Source of the DNA: Paracraurococcus sp042666655
GTDB lineage: Bacteria > Pseudomonadota > Alphaproteobacteria > Acetobacterales > Acetobacteraceae
NCBI RefSeq assembly: GCF_042666655.1
Contig: NZ_JBHTDE010000005.1
Coordinates: forward strand, 186,001-250,000
Length of the DNA: 64,000 nt
Direction: 5' to 3'
The notes under the pieces were generated by a model. That model did no database searches. It was not told the origin of the DNA and saw only the letters and a program-made list of their open reading frames with translations. Below are positions 23,557-31,101 of the stretch, in pieces; the first letter of the stretch is position 1, and each line of letters begins with the position of its first letter. Both the position numbers and the translations under genes were made by a program.

Positions 23557-25185
23557 ATGCACGCCTCCGACCGTCCCCCTACCGTCTCCCGCCGTGCCCT
23601 GCTGGGTGGGGCCGCGCTTGCGGCACTGCCCTGGGACCTGGCGCAAGCCCAGGCACCGTCAGGCACCTTGCGTGTCGGCATGACCCTGGCCGCCATCCCG
23701 CTGTCCAACGGCTGCCCCGACCAGGGCGGCGAGGGGCAGCGCTTCATGGGCATCACGTTGTACAACTTCCTGGTGGAATGGGACCTGTCGCAGTCCGACC
23801 GGCCGGCGCCGCTGAAGCCCGGCCTGGCAACGGATTGGGCGGTGGACCCGGGCAATCCGAAGCGCTGGTGGTTCACCATCCGCCAGGGCGTCAAATTCCA
23901 CGATGGCAAGCTGCTGACCGCGGCCGACGTTGCCTTCAGCTTCGACCGCGCCTTCCGCCGCGACGCCGCCTGGTTCGACAACCGCGCCAATGCCGCGGTG
24001 GCGCTGCGCATGCCGACCATCGCCGACTGGGGCGCCGAGGGCGAGGACCGCTTCTGGCTGGAGACCATCTACCCCGACAGCACCGTGCCCTTCGGCACGG
24101 TCTATGTCGGCATCACCCATCGCGGCGCCTGGGAGGCGGCGGGGAGATCCTGGGACGCCTATCTCGACCGCGCCGTCGGCACCGGGCCGTGGAAGCTGGA
24201 GAGCTTCGCCATCCGCGAACGCGCCGTTCTGGTGCGCAACCCCGACCACTGGGAGGCCGCGCGCATCCCGAAGACGCAGCGTCTGATGCTGCTGCCGCTG
24301 CCGGATGCGAATACCCGCGTCGCCGCGCTGCGCAGCGGCCAGGTCGACTTCATCGAGGCGCCGCCGCCGGATGCGTTGGCCTCCCTGCAGGCGGCCGGCT
24401 TCGCCACCGTGCTGAACCGCTACCCGCACAACTGGACCTGGCATTTCTCGATGCTGGAGGGATCGCCCTGGCGCGACGTGCGGGTGCGCAAGGCGGCCAA
24501 CCTGGCGATCGACCGGGCGGGAATGACGGCGATGCTGGGCGGCACCATGCTGGCCGGCGCCGGCATCGTCACGCCGGACAGCCCCTGGTACGGCACGCCG
24601 AGCTTCAGGCTGGACTACGACCCGGCCCGAGCGCGTGCGCTGTTGGCCGAGGCCGGCCATGGCCCGCGCAATCCGCTGAAGACCCGCGTGGCGATCTCGG
24701 CGGGCGGGTCGGGGCAGATGCAGCCGCTGACGATGAACGAGGCGGTGCAGCAGAACCTGAAGGATATCGGCATCGAGGTTTCGTTCGAGGTGGTGGAGTG
24801 GAACGCCCTGCTGGTGATGCGGCGGGAGGGCGCGGCGAAGATCGCATCGCGCGGCGTCAGCGCCATCAACGTCTCCTACGGCGCGGGCGATCCGTTCAGC
24901 GGCTTCATGCGCATCATGAAGGCCGACATGGCGGCCCCCGCCGGCGGCAATTGGGGCAGCCTGAACGACCCGGTGCTGGAGCCGCTGTTCGAGGCCGCCT
25001 ACCGGGCGATGGACCCCGCGGTGCAGGATGCCATCCTGGCGAAGATCCACACCCGCGTGGTGGACGAGGCGCTGTTCCTGTTCGTCGCGCATGACCTCAA
25101 CCCGCGGGCGATGAGCCGCCGCGTGCAGGGCTTCGTGCAGGCGCGCAACTGGTCGCAGGACCTGACGCCGATCCGCATGGCCTGA
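23557..25185 (+). CDS. ABC transporter substrate-binding protein, family 5, Tat-exported
   Basis: 542-aa periplasmic receptor of the peptide/opine/glutathione type. A Tat leader SRRALLGGAALAALPWDLAQAQ ends near residue 32 (core SRRALLGGAALAALP). Family blocks are LRVGMTLAAIPLSNG, WWFTIRQGVKFHDGKLLTAA, GTGPWKLESFAIRER, VRVRKAANLAIDRAGMTAML and DYDPARARALLAEAGHG. GAGGGAGCACG lies just upstream of the ATG. No permease or ATPase adjoins it, so it must borrow a transporter or belong to a split system. The repeat copy 3 and then the three-amidase operon follow, which hints at an amide-containing ligand; this is inference from position only. Confidence 0.92.
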   Translation: MHASDRPPTVSRRALLGGAALAALPWDLAQAQAPSGTLRVGMTLAAIPLSNGCPDQGGEGQRFMGITLYNFLVEWDLSQSDRPAPLKPGLATDWAVDPGNPKRWWFTIRQGVKFHDGKLLTAADVAFSFDRAFRRDAAWFDNRANAAVALRMPTIADWGAEGEDRFWLETIYPDSTVPFGTVYVGITHRGAWEAAGRSWDAYLDRAVGTGPWKLESFAIRERAVLVRNPDHWEAARIPKTQRLMLLPLPDANTRVAALRSGQVDFIEAPPPDALASLQAAGFATVLNRYPHNWTWHFSMLEGSPWRDVRVRKAANLAIDRAGMTAMLGGTMLAGAGIVTPDSPWYGTPSFRLDYDPARARALLAEAGHGPRNPLKTRVAISAGGSGQMQPLTMNEAVQQNLKDIGIEVSFEVVEWNALLVMRREGAAKIASRGVSAINVSYGAGDPFSGFMRIMKADMAAPAGGNWGSLNDPVLEPLFEAAYRAMDPAVQDAILAKIHTRVVDEALFLFVAHDLNPRAMSRRVQGFVQARNWSQDLTPIRMA

Positions 25186-25193
25186 GCGCAGGA

Positions 25194-25334
25194 CAAGGCA
25201 AGGCCAGGGAGGAGGTATCCTCCCTGGACCCTCCTCTATTTTTATGGGTTGGCATTCGCCGCGCGGCAAATACCAACCCACAAAAAGGAAGGGAGAGGTC
25301 CGGGGAGGGAATACTTTCCCTCCCCGGCCTTGTT
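25194..25334 (+). repeat. Three-hairpin intergenic repeat, copy 3 (best preserved)
   Basis: About 140 bases starting 9 bases after the binding-protein stop. Left hairpin AGGGAGGAGGTATCCTCCCT; central inverted repeat with arms GGGTTGG and CCAACCC around 25247-25279; right hairpin GGGGAGGG-AATACTT-TCCCTCCCC ending near 25328. The terminal AAGGCC/GGCCTT ends are also complementary. It separates the receptor gene from the amidase operon. Confidence 0.88.
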
Positions 25335-25380
25335 GCCGCCATGACAGGCCTTGCCTGATAAACACGAGGGAAGAACGAAC

Positions 25381-25572
25381 ATGGACGAGATGGAAGAGGA
25401 TTTCCGGTCGGCATTGCGCGTCGCCGGCGTGACCGTGCCCGAGTCCCGCTACGCCATCATGCTGGAGGCCTACCGGTCCTGGCGCAGCCTGGCCACCGTA
25501 CTGGACGAACCCACGCCCTATGCGCTGGAACCCGCCGCCGCACCGCATCTCGCGCCGAGCCCCCGCCGGTGA
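25381..25572 (+). CDS. AtzG-like (GatC-like, DUF4089-type) small amidase subunit
   Basis: 63-aa acidic, helical protein: MDEMEEDFRSALRVAGVTVP then YAIMLEAYRSWRSLATVLDE. It resembles AtzG, the small GatC-like partner that forms a complex with the amidase AtzE. The C-terminal DEPTPYALEP matches the acidic-proline end of such proteins. Similar sequence appears as a C-terminal domain in the third amidase of this array (ARRAGLTLDERQFALL) and behind a stop codon in the second (ARHAGIALGEAQLAQL). It starts with ATG shortly after a weak GAGGGAAGAACGAAC site and ends in GTGA, overlapping the first amidase gene by 4 bases, which implies coupled translation of a complex. Assignment to AtzG is by similarity of pattern, so moderately sure. 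Confidence 0.72.
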   Translation: MDEMEEDFRSALRVAGVTVPESRYAIMLEAYRSWRSLATVLDEPTPYALEPAAAPHLAPSPRR

Positions 25573-26963
25573 GCGCCCCCGTCCCCTCGCTGGCCGAGGC
25601 CTCCGCCGCCATCGCCGCCGGCACGCTCTCCCCCGTCGCGCTGACCGAGGCGGCGCTGGCGCGCATCGCGCTGCTCGACCCGAAGCTGGATGCCTTCATC
25701 ACCCTGACCGCCGACCGCGCCCGCGCCGCGGCGGCGACGGCGGAGGCCGAGATCAGGGCCGGCCGGCGGATCAGCCCGCTGCACGGCATCCCCTATGCGC
25801 TGAAGGACATCTACGACGTCGCCGACGTGCCGACCACGGCGCATTCCCGCGTGCTGGCCGGCAACGTCCCGACCGGGGATGCGGCGACGACGGCGAAGCT
25901 GGAAGCCGCCGGCATGGTGCTGCTGGGCAAGCTGGCGACGCATGAATTCGCCCGCGGCGGGGTGAACGACGACCTGCCCTATCCGCGCGCGAAAAACCCG
26001 TGGAACCCGGCACATTTCGCCGGCGGCTCCTCCTCCGGCTCCGGTGCGGCGGTGTCCTCCGGCATGGTGGCGCTGGCCATGGGGTCCGACACCGGCGGGT
26101 CGATCCGCTTGCCGGCGGCGTTTTCCGGCTGCGTCGGGCTGAAGGCGACCTATGGCCGGGTGTCGCGGCGCGGCGTGGTGCCGCTCTCCTTCGGGCTCGA
26201 CCATACCGGGCCGCTGACCCGGACGGTGGAGGATTGCGCGCTGGCGATGCAGGTGCTGGCGGGGCACGACCCGGGCGATCCAGGCAGCGCCGATGCGCCG
26301 GTCGACGACTACACGGCGGGCCTGCGCGGCGGGGTGCGCGGCAAGCGGCTGGGCTATGCCCGCGCCTATGGTCTGGAGGCCGGGATCGACGCCGAGGCCC
26401 GGCGCGCCATGGACGACGCGGCCGAGGTCTATGCGAAGCTGGGTGCCGAGGTGGAGGAGATCGCCCTGCCGGCGCTGCGCCGCTTCGAGGCGGCCTGCTG
26501 GACCATCCTGCACGCCGAGAGCTTCGCCATCCACCAGCACGACCTGCGCACCCGGCCGGAAGCCTATGGCCGCGTCACCCGGGAACGCCTGCTGCTCGGC
26601 GCCTTCGTCACCGGGCCGCAATATGTCCAGGCGCAGCGGCTGCGCAGCGCGCTGACCGCCGAGGTGGATGCGCTGTTCGGCCAGGTGGATGCCATCCTCT
26701 GCGCCCCGGCGCATGGCGCGGCACCGGCGGCTAGGGACGCGGACGACGGGCCCTGGCGCCGCGCCCAGCCGATCACCGCCGCCTTCAACGTCACCGGCCA
26801 TCCGGCGCTCTGCCTGCCTGCCGGCTTTGCCGCGAACGGCATGCCGCTGTCGCTGCAGGTCGTCGGCCGGCAATTCGCCGAGGCCGAGGTGCTGCAGGTC
26901 GCGCATGCCTTCGAGCAGGCGACCGAATGGCACACCCGCCGCCCGCCGGAGACATACGCATGA
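25569..26963 (+). CDS. Amidase (amidase-signature family), AtzE/GatA-like, first of three
   Basis: 464-aa amidase-signature hydrolase acting on a carboxamide in the cytoplasm. The catalytic triad is visible: Lys79 (PYALKDIYDV), cis-Ser154 in GGSSSGSGAAVSSG, and nucleophile Ser178 in GSDTGGSIRLPA. The C-terminal half has SFAIHQHDLRTRPEAYG and ITAAFNVTGHPALCLPAG. It begins with GTG overlapping the small AtzG-like gene (GTGA) and ends in ATGA overlapping the second amidase. Unlike amidase 3 it stops soon after EQATEWHTRRP and has no fused small domain, consistent with the separate upstream gene supplying that subunit. The substrate is unknown; relatives hydrolyse carboxybiuret, allophanate-like and other small amides. 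Confidence 0.9.
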   Translation: MSAPVPSLAEASAAIAAGTLSPVALTEAALARIALLDPKLDAFITLTADRARAAAATAEAEIRAGRRISPLHGIPYALKDIYDVADVPTTAHSRVLAGNVPTGDAATTAKLEAAGMVLLGKLATHEFARGGVNDDLPYPRAKNPWNPAHFAGGSSSGSGAAVSSGMVALAMGSDTGGSIRLPAAFSGCVGLKATYGRVSRRGVVPLSFGLDHTGPLTRTVEDCALAMQVLAGHDPGDPGSADAPVDDYTAGLRGGVRGKRLGYARAYGLEAGIDAEARRAMDDAAEVYAKLGAEVEEIALPALRRFEAACWTILHAESFAIHQHDLRTRPEAYGRVTRERLLLGAFVTGPQYVQAQRLRSALTAEVDALFGQVDAILCAPAHGAAPAARDADDGPWRRAQPITAAFNVTGHPALCLPAGFAANGMPLSLQVVGRQFAEAEVLQVAHAFEQATEWHTRRPPETYA

Positions 26964-28303
26964 GCGGCCCCTGCTTCCTCACCATCGCCGAGGCCGGGCG
27001 GCGCATCGCCGCGAAGCAACTCTCCCCGGTGGAACTCACCGCCGCCTACCTGGCACGGATCGAGGCGCTGGACCCGGTGCTGCGTGCCTTCATCCGGGTG
27101 ACGCCCGAGGCGGCGATGGCGGCGGCCCGCGCCGCGGAGGCCGAGATCATGGCCGAGGGGCCGCGCGGCCCGCTGCACGGCATCCCCTTCGGCCTGAAGG
27201 ACATCTTTGCGAGTGAGGGCCTGCCGACGACGGGGCATTCGCAGCGCTGCGTCGACAATGTCGCCACCGAGGATGCGGCGACCACGGCGATACTGAAGGC
27301 GGCCGGTGCGGTGCCGCTCGGCAAGCTGGCGACGCATGAATTCGCCACCGGCGGGCCTTCCTGGGACCTGCCCTTCCCGCCGGCGCGCAACCCCTGGGAC
27401 CTGACGCGCTTCCCCGGCGGCTCCTCCTCCGGCTCCGGCGTCGCGGTCGCCGCGGGGCTGCTGCCGGCGGCGATGGGGTCGGACACCGGCGGCTCGATCC
27501 GCCTACCGGCGGCCTTCTGCGGCACCGCCGGCCTGAAGCCCACCTATGGCCGCGTCAGCAAGCGCGGCGTGCTGCCGCTGTCCTTCACGCTGGACAATGC
27601 CGGCCCGCTGGCCTGGACGGTGGAGGATTGCGCGATCCTGCTGCAGGCGATCGCCGGCCACGATCCGCGCGACCCCGCCAGCGCCGACATGCCGGTGCCG
27701 GATTTCGCCGCCGGGCTGAACGCGGGCATCAAGGGGCTGAGGATCGGCCTGGTGCGCCACTGGTACGAGGTGGATCGCCGCGCCACCGACCCCGCCATCG
27801 CCGCGATGGAGGCCGCCGTCGCGGTGCTGCGCGGCCTGGGCGCCGAGGTGCGCGAGGTGACCCTGCATCCGCTGGCCGCCTACCAGGCCACCATGCGCGT
27901 CACGGGTGCGGCCGAAAGCTTCGCCATCCATGCCGACTGGCTGCGCCGCCGCGCAGGGGATTACGGCGAGGTCTTCCGCTACCGCATCGTCCCCGGCGCG
28001 CTGATCAGCGGCCCCGACTATGTCCAGGCGCAGCGCTTCCAGCGCCTGCTGACCGCGGAGATGCTGGCGGCCTTCCACGACGTGGACGCGCTGCTGACCT
28101 CGACCACCTGGGGCGAGGCGCCGGTCATGGCGGAGATGCGTGCGGAGGCGAATTTCGCCGTGCCGCCGCTGACCAACCCGTGGAACGTGGCACAGCTGCC
28201 CTGCATCTCGGTCTGCAACGGCTTCGGTCCGGCCGGGCTGCCGCTGTCGATGCAGATCGCGGCGACGCCCTTCGACGAGTCCATGGTGCTGCGCATTGGC
28301 TAG
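26960..28303 (+). CDS. Amidase (amidase-signature family), second of three, ended by an in-frame TAG
   Basis: 447 residues up to the stop. Catalytic Lys80 (PFGLKDIFA), cis-Ser155 in FPGGSSSGSGVAVAAG and nucleophile Ser179 in GSDTGGSIRLPA are intact. The reading frame reaches ESMVLRIG and then TAG at 28301-28303, where amidase 3 continues VLRVADAYERATPWRDRRP. The same frame past the TAG reads AYEAATPWRQRRP and goes on to 28582, so the stop appears to be a single-base change within one longer gene. The full readthrough frame would be 540 codons before its final stop, against 539 residues in amidase 3. As it stands the product lacks its last helix and small domain. It overlaps amidase 1 by 4 bases. 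Confidence 0.82.
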   Translation: MSGPCFLTIAEAGRRIAAKQLSPVELTAAYLARIEALDPVLRAFIRVTPEAAMAAARAAEAEIMAEGPRGPLHGIPFGLKDIFASEGLPTTGHSQRCVDNVATEDAATTAILKAAGAVPLGKLATHEFATGGPSWDLPFPPARNPWDLTRFPGGSSSGSGVAVAAGLLPAAMGSDTGGSIRLPAAFCGTAGLKPTYGRVSKRGVLPLSFTLDNAGPLAWTVEDCAILLQAIAGHDPRDPASADMPVPDFAAGLNAGIKGLRIGLVRHWYEVDRRATDPAIAAMEAAVAVLRGLGAEVREVTLHPLAAYQATMRVTGAAESFAIHADWLRRRAGDYGEVFRYRIVPGALISGPDYVQAQRFQRLLTAEMLAAFHDVDALLTSTTWGEAPVMAEMRAEANFAVPPLTNPWNVAQLPCISVCNGFGPAGLPLSMQIAATPFDESMVLRIG

Positions 28304-28582
28304 GCCTACGAGGCGGCGACGCCCTGGCGGCAGCGGCGGCCCGTGGTGCCGGCGGAAGGCCCGGCGGAATACCCGGTCAGCCAGGCCGCGCCGCCGCCGC
28401 CGGCCGCTTGGGGCGCGGAAGTCGAGGCACTGGCGAGGCACGCCGGCATCGCGCTGGGCGAGGCGCAACTCGCCCAGCTGGCGGAGGCGCTGCCGCATCT
28501 CGACGCCATGATCGCCGCCCTGCCGCGCGGCCTGCCCTTCGGCGCCGAACCCGCCAACGCCACCCACCTGGATGCGGAGTGA
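28301..28582 (+). pseudogene. Detached C-terminal segment of amidase 2, with AtzG-like domain
   Basis: Continuation of the amidase-2 frame after the TAG at 28301. It encodes the missing amidase end (AYEAATPWRQRRP), a Pro/Ala linker and an AtzG-like domain EVEALARHAGIALGEAQLAQ ending FGAEPANATHLDAE. The domain pattern parallels the fused C-terminus of amidase 3. A GTG at 28343 could reinitiate and yield a free 79-residue small subunit, so the segment may still be expressed. Alternatives are amber readthrough, a recent nonsense mutation or a sequencing error. It ends at a TGA 5 bases before amidase 3. Confidence 0.7.
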
Positions 28583-28587
28583 GCGCG

Positions 28588-30207
28588 ATGCCCGAGGAAT
28601 TCACGACCATCGCCGAGGCCGCCGCGCGCATCGCCGCGCGCGACCTCTCCCCGGTCGAGCTGACCCGCGCGCTGATCGACCGGATCGAGGCGCTGGACCC
28701 GCAGCTCAATGCCTACCTCCTACCGACGCCGGACCTGGCGCTGGACCAGGCGCGGAAGGCGGAAGCCGAGATCGCCGCCGGCAACCACCGCGGCCCGATG
28801 CACGGCATACCCTTCGCGCTGAAGGACATCTTCTGCACCGCCGGCATCCGCACCACCGGCCATTCGCGCACCGCGATCGACCACGTGCCGAAGCAGGACG
28901 CCGCCACCGTCACCAGGCTCTACGACGCCGGCGCGGTGCTGCTGGGCAAGCTGGCGACGCATGAATTCGCCCATGGCGGGCCGAGCTTCGACCTGCCCTG
29001 GCCGCCGGCGCGCAACCCCTGGAACACCGCGCATGTCACCGGCGGGTCCTCCAGCGGGTCCGGCGCCGCGGTCGCCGCCGGCCTGGCGCTGGGGGCGATG
29101 GGGTCCGACACCGGCGGGTCGATCCGCAACCCGGCGGCGCTCTGCGGCATCGTCGGGCTCAAGCCGACCTATGGGCTGCTCAGCCGGCGCGGGGTCTGGA
29201 CCAATTCCTTCAGCTACGACCATGCCGGGCCGATGGCCTGGACGGTGCGCGACTGCGCGCTGATGCTGCAGGCGCTGGCCGGGCACGACCCGCTCGACCC
29301 GGCGAGCGCCGCGCGCGCGGTGCCGGATTATGCCACGGCCTTGACCGGCGACATCCAGGGCCTGCGCATCGGCGTGCTGCGCGAATTGTACGAGGATGAC
29401 GTCCCCGTCCCGCCGGTCGCCCGCGCCGCGATGGAGGCGGCGCTGGACGTCCTGCGCGGTCTCGGCGCGGTGCTGGAGGACGTGCGCATCCGCCCCGCCG
29501 CCGACTACTACGCGGTGAAGGTGCTGACCGCCGAGGCCGAGCTCTACGCCGTGCACGAGCAGGCGCTGCGCGCCCGGCCCGGCGACTTCGGCGAGGATTT
29601 CCTCGGCCGCTCGCTTGCCGCCATCCTGATCCGCGCCGAGGACACCATCCAGGCGCAGCGCGAACGCCGCATCATGCTGGCCGAGATGCGGCCGCTGCAC
29701 GACCGCTACGACGTGCTGGTCACCGCGGCCCCCGGCCCCGCGGCGCGGTTCGAATCCTGGCGGACCATCCACTTCTGGCAGAAGGGCTCGCTGACCACGC
29801 CCTTCAACGTCACCGGCGGGCCGGCGCTGTCGCAATGCATCGGCTATACGCCGGAAGGCCTGCCGCTGGCGATGCAGGTCGTCGGCCAGCCCTTCGCCGA
29901 CGCGCAGGTGCTGCGGGTGGCCGATGCCTATGAGCGGGCGACGCCCTGGCGCGACCGCCGCCCGGTGCTGGTCGGCGGCGCCACCCCGCCGCCGCTGCCA
30001 CCGGTGCCCGAGCCGACGCCGGCCGAGGTCACCGCCGCGGAGCGCGACACCATCGCCCTGGTTGCCCGCCGCGCCGGCCTGACCCTGGACGAGCGCCAAT
30101 TCGCGCTGCTCTGCGCCGCCGCGCCCTATGTCGCCGGCATGGCCGGCCGGCTGCGCCGCCCGCGCGCCTTCACCGAGGAGCCGGTGAACGTCTTCGCCTT
30201 CGGCTGA
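28588..30207 (+). CDS. Amidase (amidase-signature family) with fused C-terminal AtzG-like domain, third of three
   Basis: 539-aa amidase. Catalytic Lys79 (PFALKDIFCT), cis-Ser154 in TGGSSSGSGAAVAAG and Ser178 in GSDTGGSIRNPAA. The catalytic domain ends near VLRVADAYERATPWRDRRP, then a Pro-rich linker (PPPLPPVPEPTPAEV), then a small helical domain AERDTIALVARRAGLTLDER and EEPVNVFAFG that resembles the free AtzG-like protein at 25381. The fusion suggests a built-in GatC-like subunit. It starts 5 bases after the amidase-2 reading frame closes. Conserved sequence around the active site is close to amidases 1 and 2, so the array probably arose by duplication, with different arrangements of the small domain. 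Substrate unknown. Confidence 0.9.
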   Translation: MPEEFTTIAEAAARIAARDLSPVELTRALIDRIEALDPQLNAYLLPTPDLALDQARKAEAEIAAGNHRGPMHGIPFALKDIFCTAGIRTTGHSRTAIDHVPKQDAATVTRLYDAGAVLLGKLATHEFAHGGPSFDLPWPPARNPWNTAHVTGGSSSGSGAAVAAGLALGAMGSDTGGSIRNPAALCGIVGLKPTYGLLSRRGVWTNSFSYDHAGPMAWTVRDCALMLQALAGHDPLDPASAARAVPDYATALTGDIQGLRIGVLRELYEDDVPVPPVARAAMEAALDVLRGLGAVLEDVRIRPAADYYAVKVLTAEAELYAVHEQALRARPGDFGEDFLGRSLAAILIRAEDTIQAQRERRIMLAEMRPLHDRYDVLVTAAPGPAARFESWRTIHFWQKGSLTTPFNVTGGPALSQCIGYTPEGLPLAMQVVGQPFADAQVLRVADAYERATPWRDRRPVLVGGATPPPLPPVPEPTPAEVTAAERDTIALVARRAGLTLDERQFALLCAAAPYVAGMAGRLRRPRAFTEEPVNVFAFG

Positions 30208-30264
30208 GTTGTCCCGGGGCGGGAGCGGGGTAAGCTGCCGCGCTCAAGCACGGGGGAATACGTC

Positions 30265-31101
30265 ATGCAGGTCGGTGTCTTCTACTTCCCGACGGATTAC
30301 GGCATCGATCCCGGCGAGCTCGGCGCCGCGCTCGAGGCGCGCGGCTTCGAGTCCCTGTTCGTCTGCGAGCACACGCATATCCCGGCCAGCCGGAAATCGC
30401 CCTTCCCCGGCGGCGGCGAGCTGCCGAAGCGCTATTCCCACACGCACGACCCCTTCGTGGCGCTGGCCTTCGCCGCCGCCGCGACCAAGCGGCTGCGGCT
30501 CGGCACCGGGGTCTGCCTGGTGCCGCAGCGCGACCCGATCGTCACCGCCAAATCCGTCGCCAGCCTGGATCGCCTCTCGGGCGGCCGTTTCGAATTCGGC
30601 ATCGGCGGCGGCTGGAACGTGGAGGAGATGGAAAACCACGGCGCCCGCTACGCCACCCGTTTCAAGCTGATGCGCGAGCGTGTGCTGGCGATGCGCGCGC
30701 TCTGGACCGAGCAGGAGGCGAGCTTCGCCGGCGAGTTCGTCAATTTCGACCGGGTCTGGCTGTACCCGAAGCCGCTGCAGGCCCGCCTGCCGGTGCTGCT
30801 GGGCGGGGAGACCGACCACACCCTGAAGCGCGTGGTGGAATTCTGCGACGGCTGGTTCCCCCGCGCCGGTGGCGGCTTCGACCCCGCCGTTGCCGTCGCC
30901 CGGCTGCGCGCCGCGGCGGAGGCCGGCGGGCGCGACCCGGCCTCGCTCACCACCAGCGTCTTCCGCGCGCCGCCGGAGGCCGCCGCGCTGGCGGGATACC
31001 GCGAGGCCGGGATCACCCGCGTGCTGCTGGAAGTCCCCGATCTCGACCGCGACGGCATCCTGCGCCGGCTGGACGAGCTCGCGCCGCTGGCCGTGGCATG
31101 A
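30265..31101 (+). CDS. LLM class oxidoreductase, TIGR03619-like
   Basis: 278-aa luciferase-like TIM-barrel enzyme, a clear paralogue of the protein encoded at 4256: VGVFYFPTDYGIDPGEL, ALEARGFESLFVCEHTHIPA, SRKSPFPGGGELPKRYSHT, LGTGVCLVPQRDPIVTAKSV and GIGGGWNVEEMENHG. These blocks define a subgroup usually annotated as F420-dependent; FMN is possible. CGGGGGAATACGTC precedes the ATG. The gene ends ATGA, overlapping the next LLM gene by 4 bases, so the two LLM proteins are translated together and may cooperate or share a reductase. The preceding amidase array ends 57 bases upstream on the same strand. Confidence 0.9.
   Translation: MQVGVFYFPTDYGIDPGELGAALEARGFESLFVCEHTHIPASRKSPFPGGGELPKRYSHTHDPFVALAFAAAATKRLRLGTGVCLVPQRDPIVTAKSVASLDRLSGGRFEFGIGGGWNVEEMENHGARYATRFKLMRERVLAMRALWTEQEASFAGEFVNFDRVWLYPKPLQARLPVLLGGETDHTLKRVVEFCDGWFPRAGGGFDPAVAVARLRAAAEAGGRDPASLTTSVFRAPPEAAALAGYREAGITRVLLEVPDLDRDGILRRLDELAPLAVA

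Noticed and set aside
21535..25334. Possible prophage or integrated element around the helicase gene
   Set aside because: No integrase, structural phage genes, tRNA target or direct-repeat attachment sites were seen, and base composition matches the neighbours.
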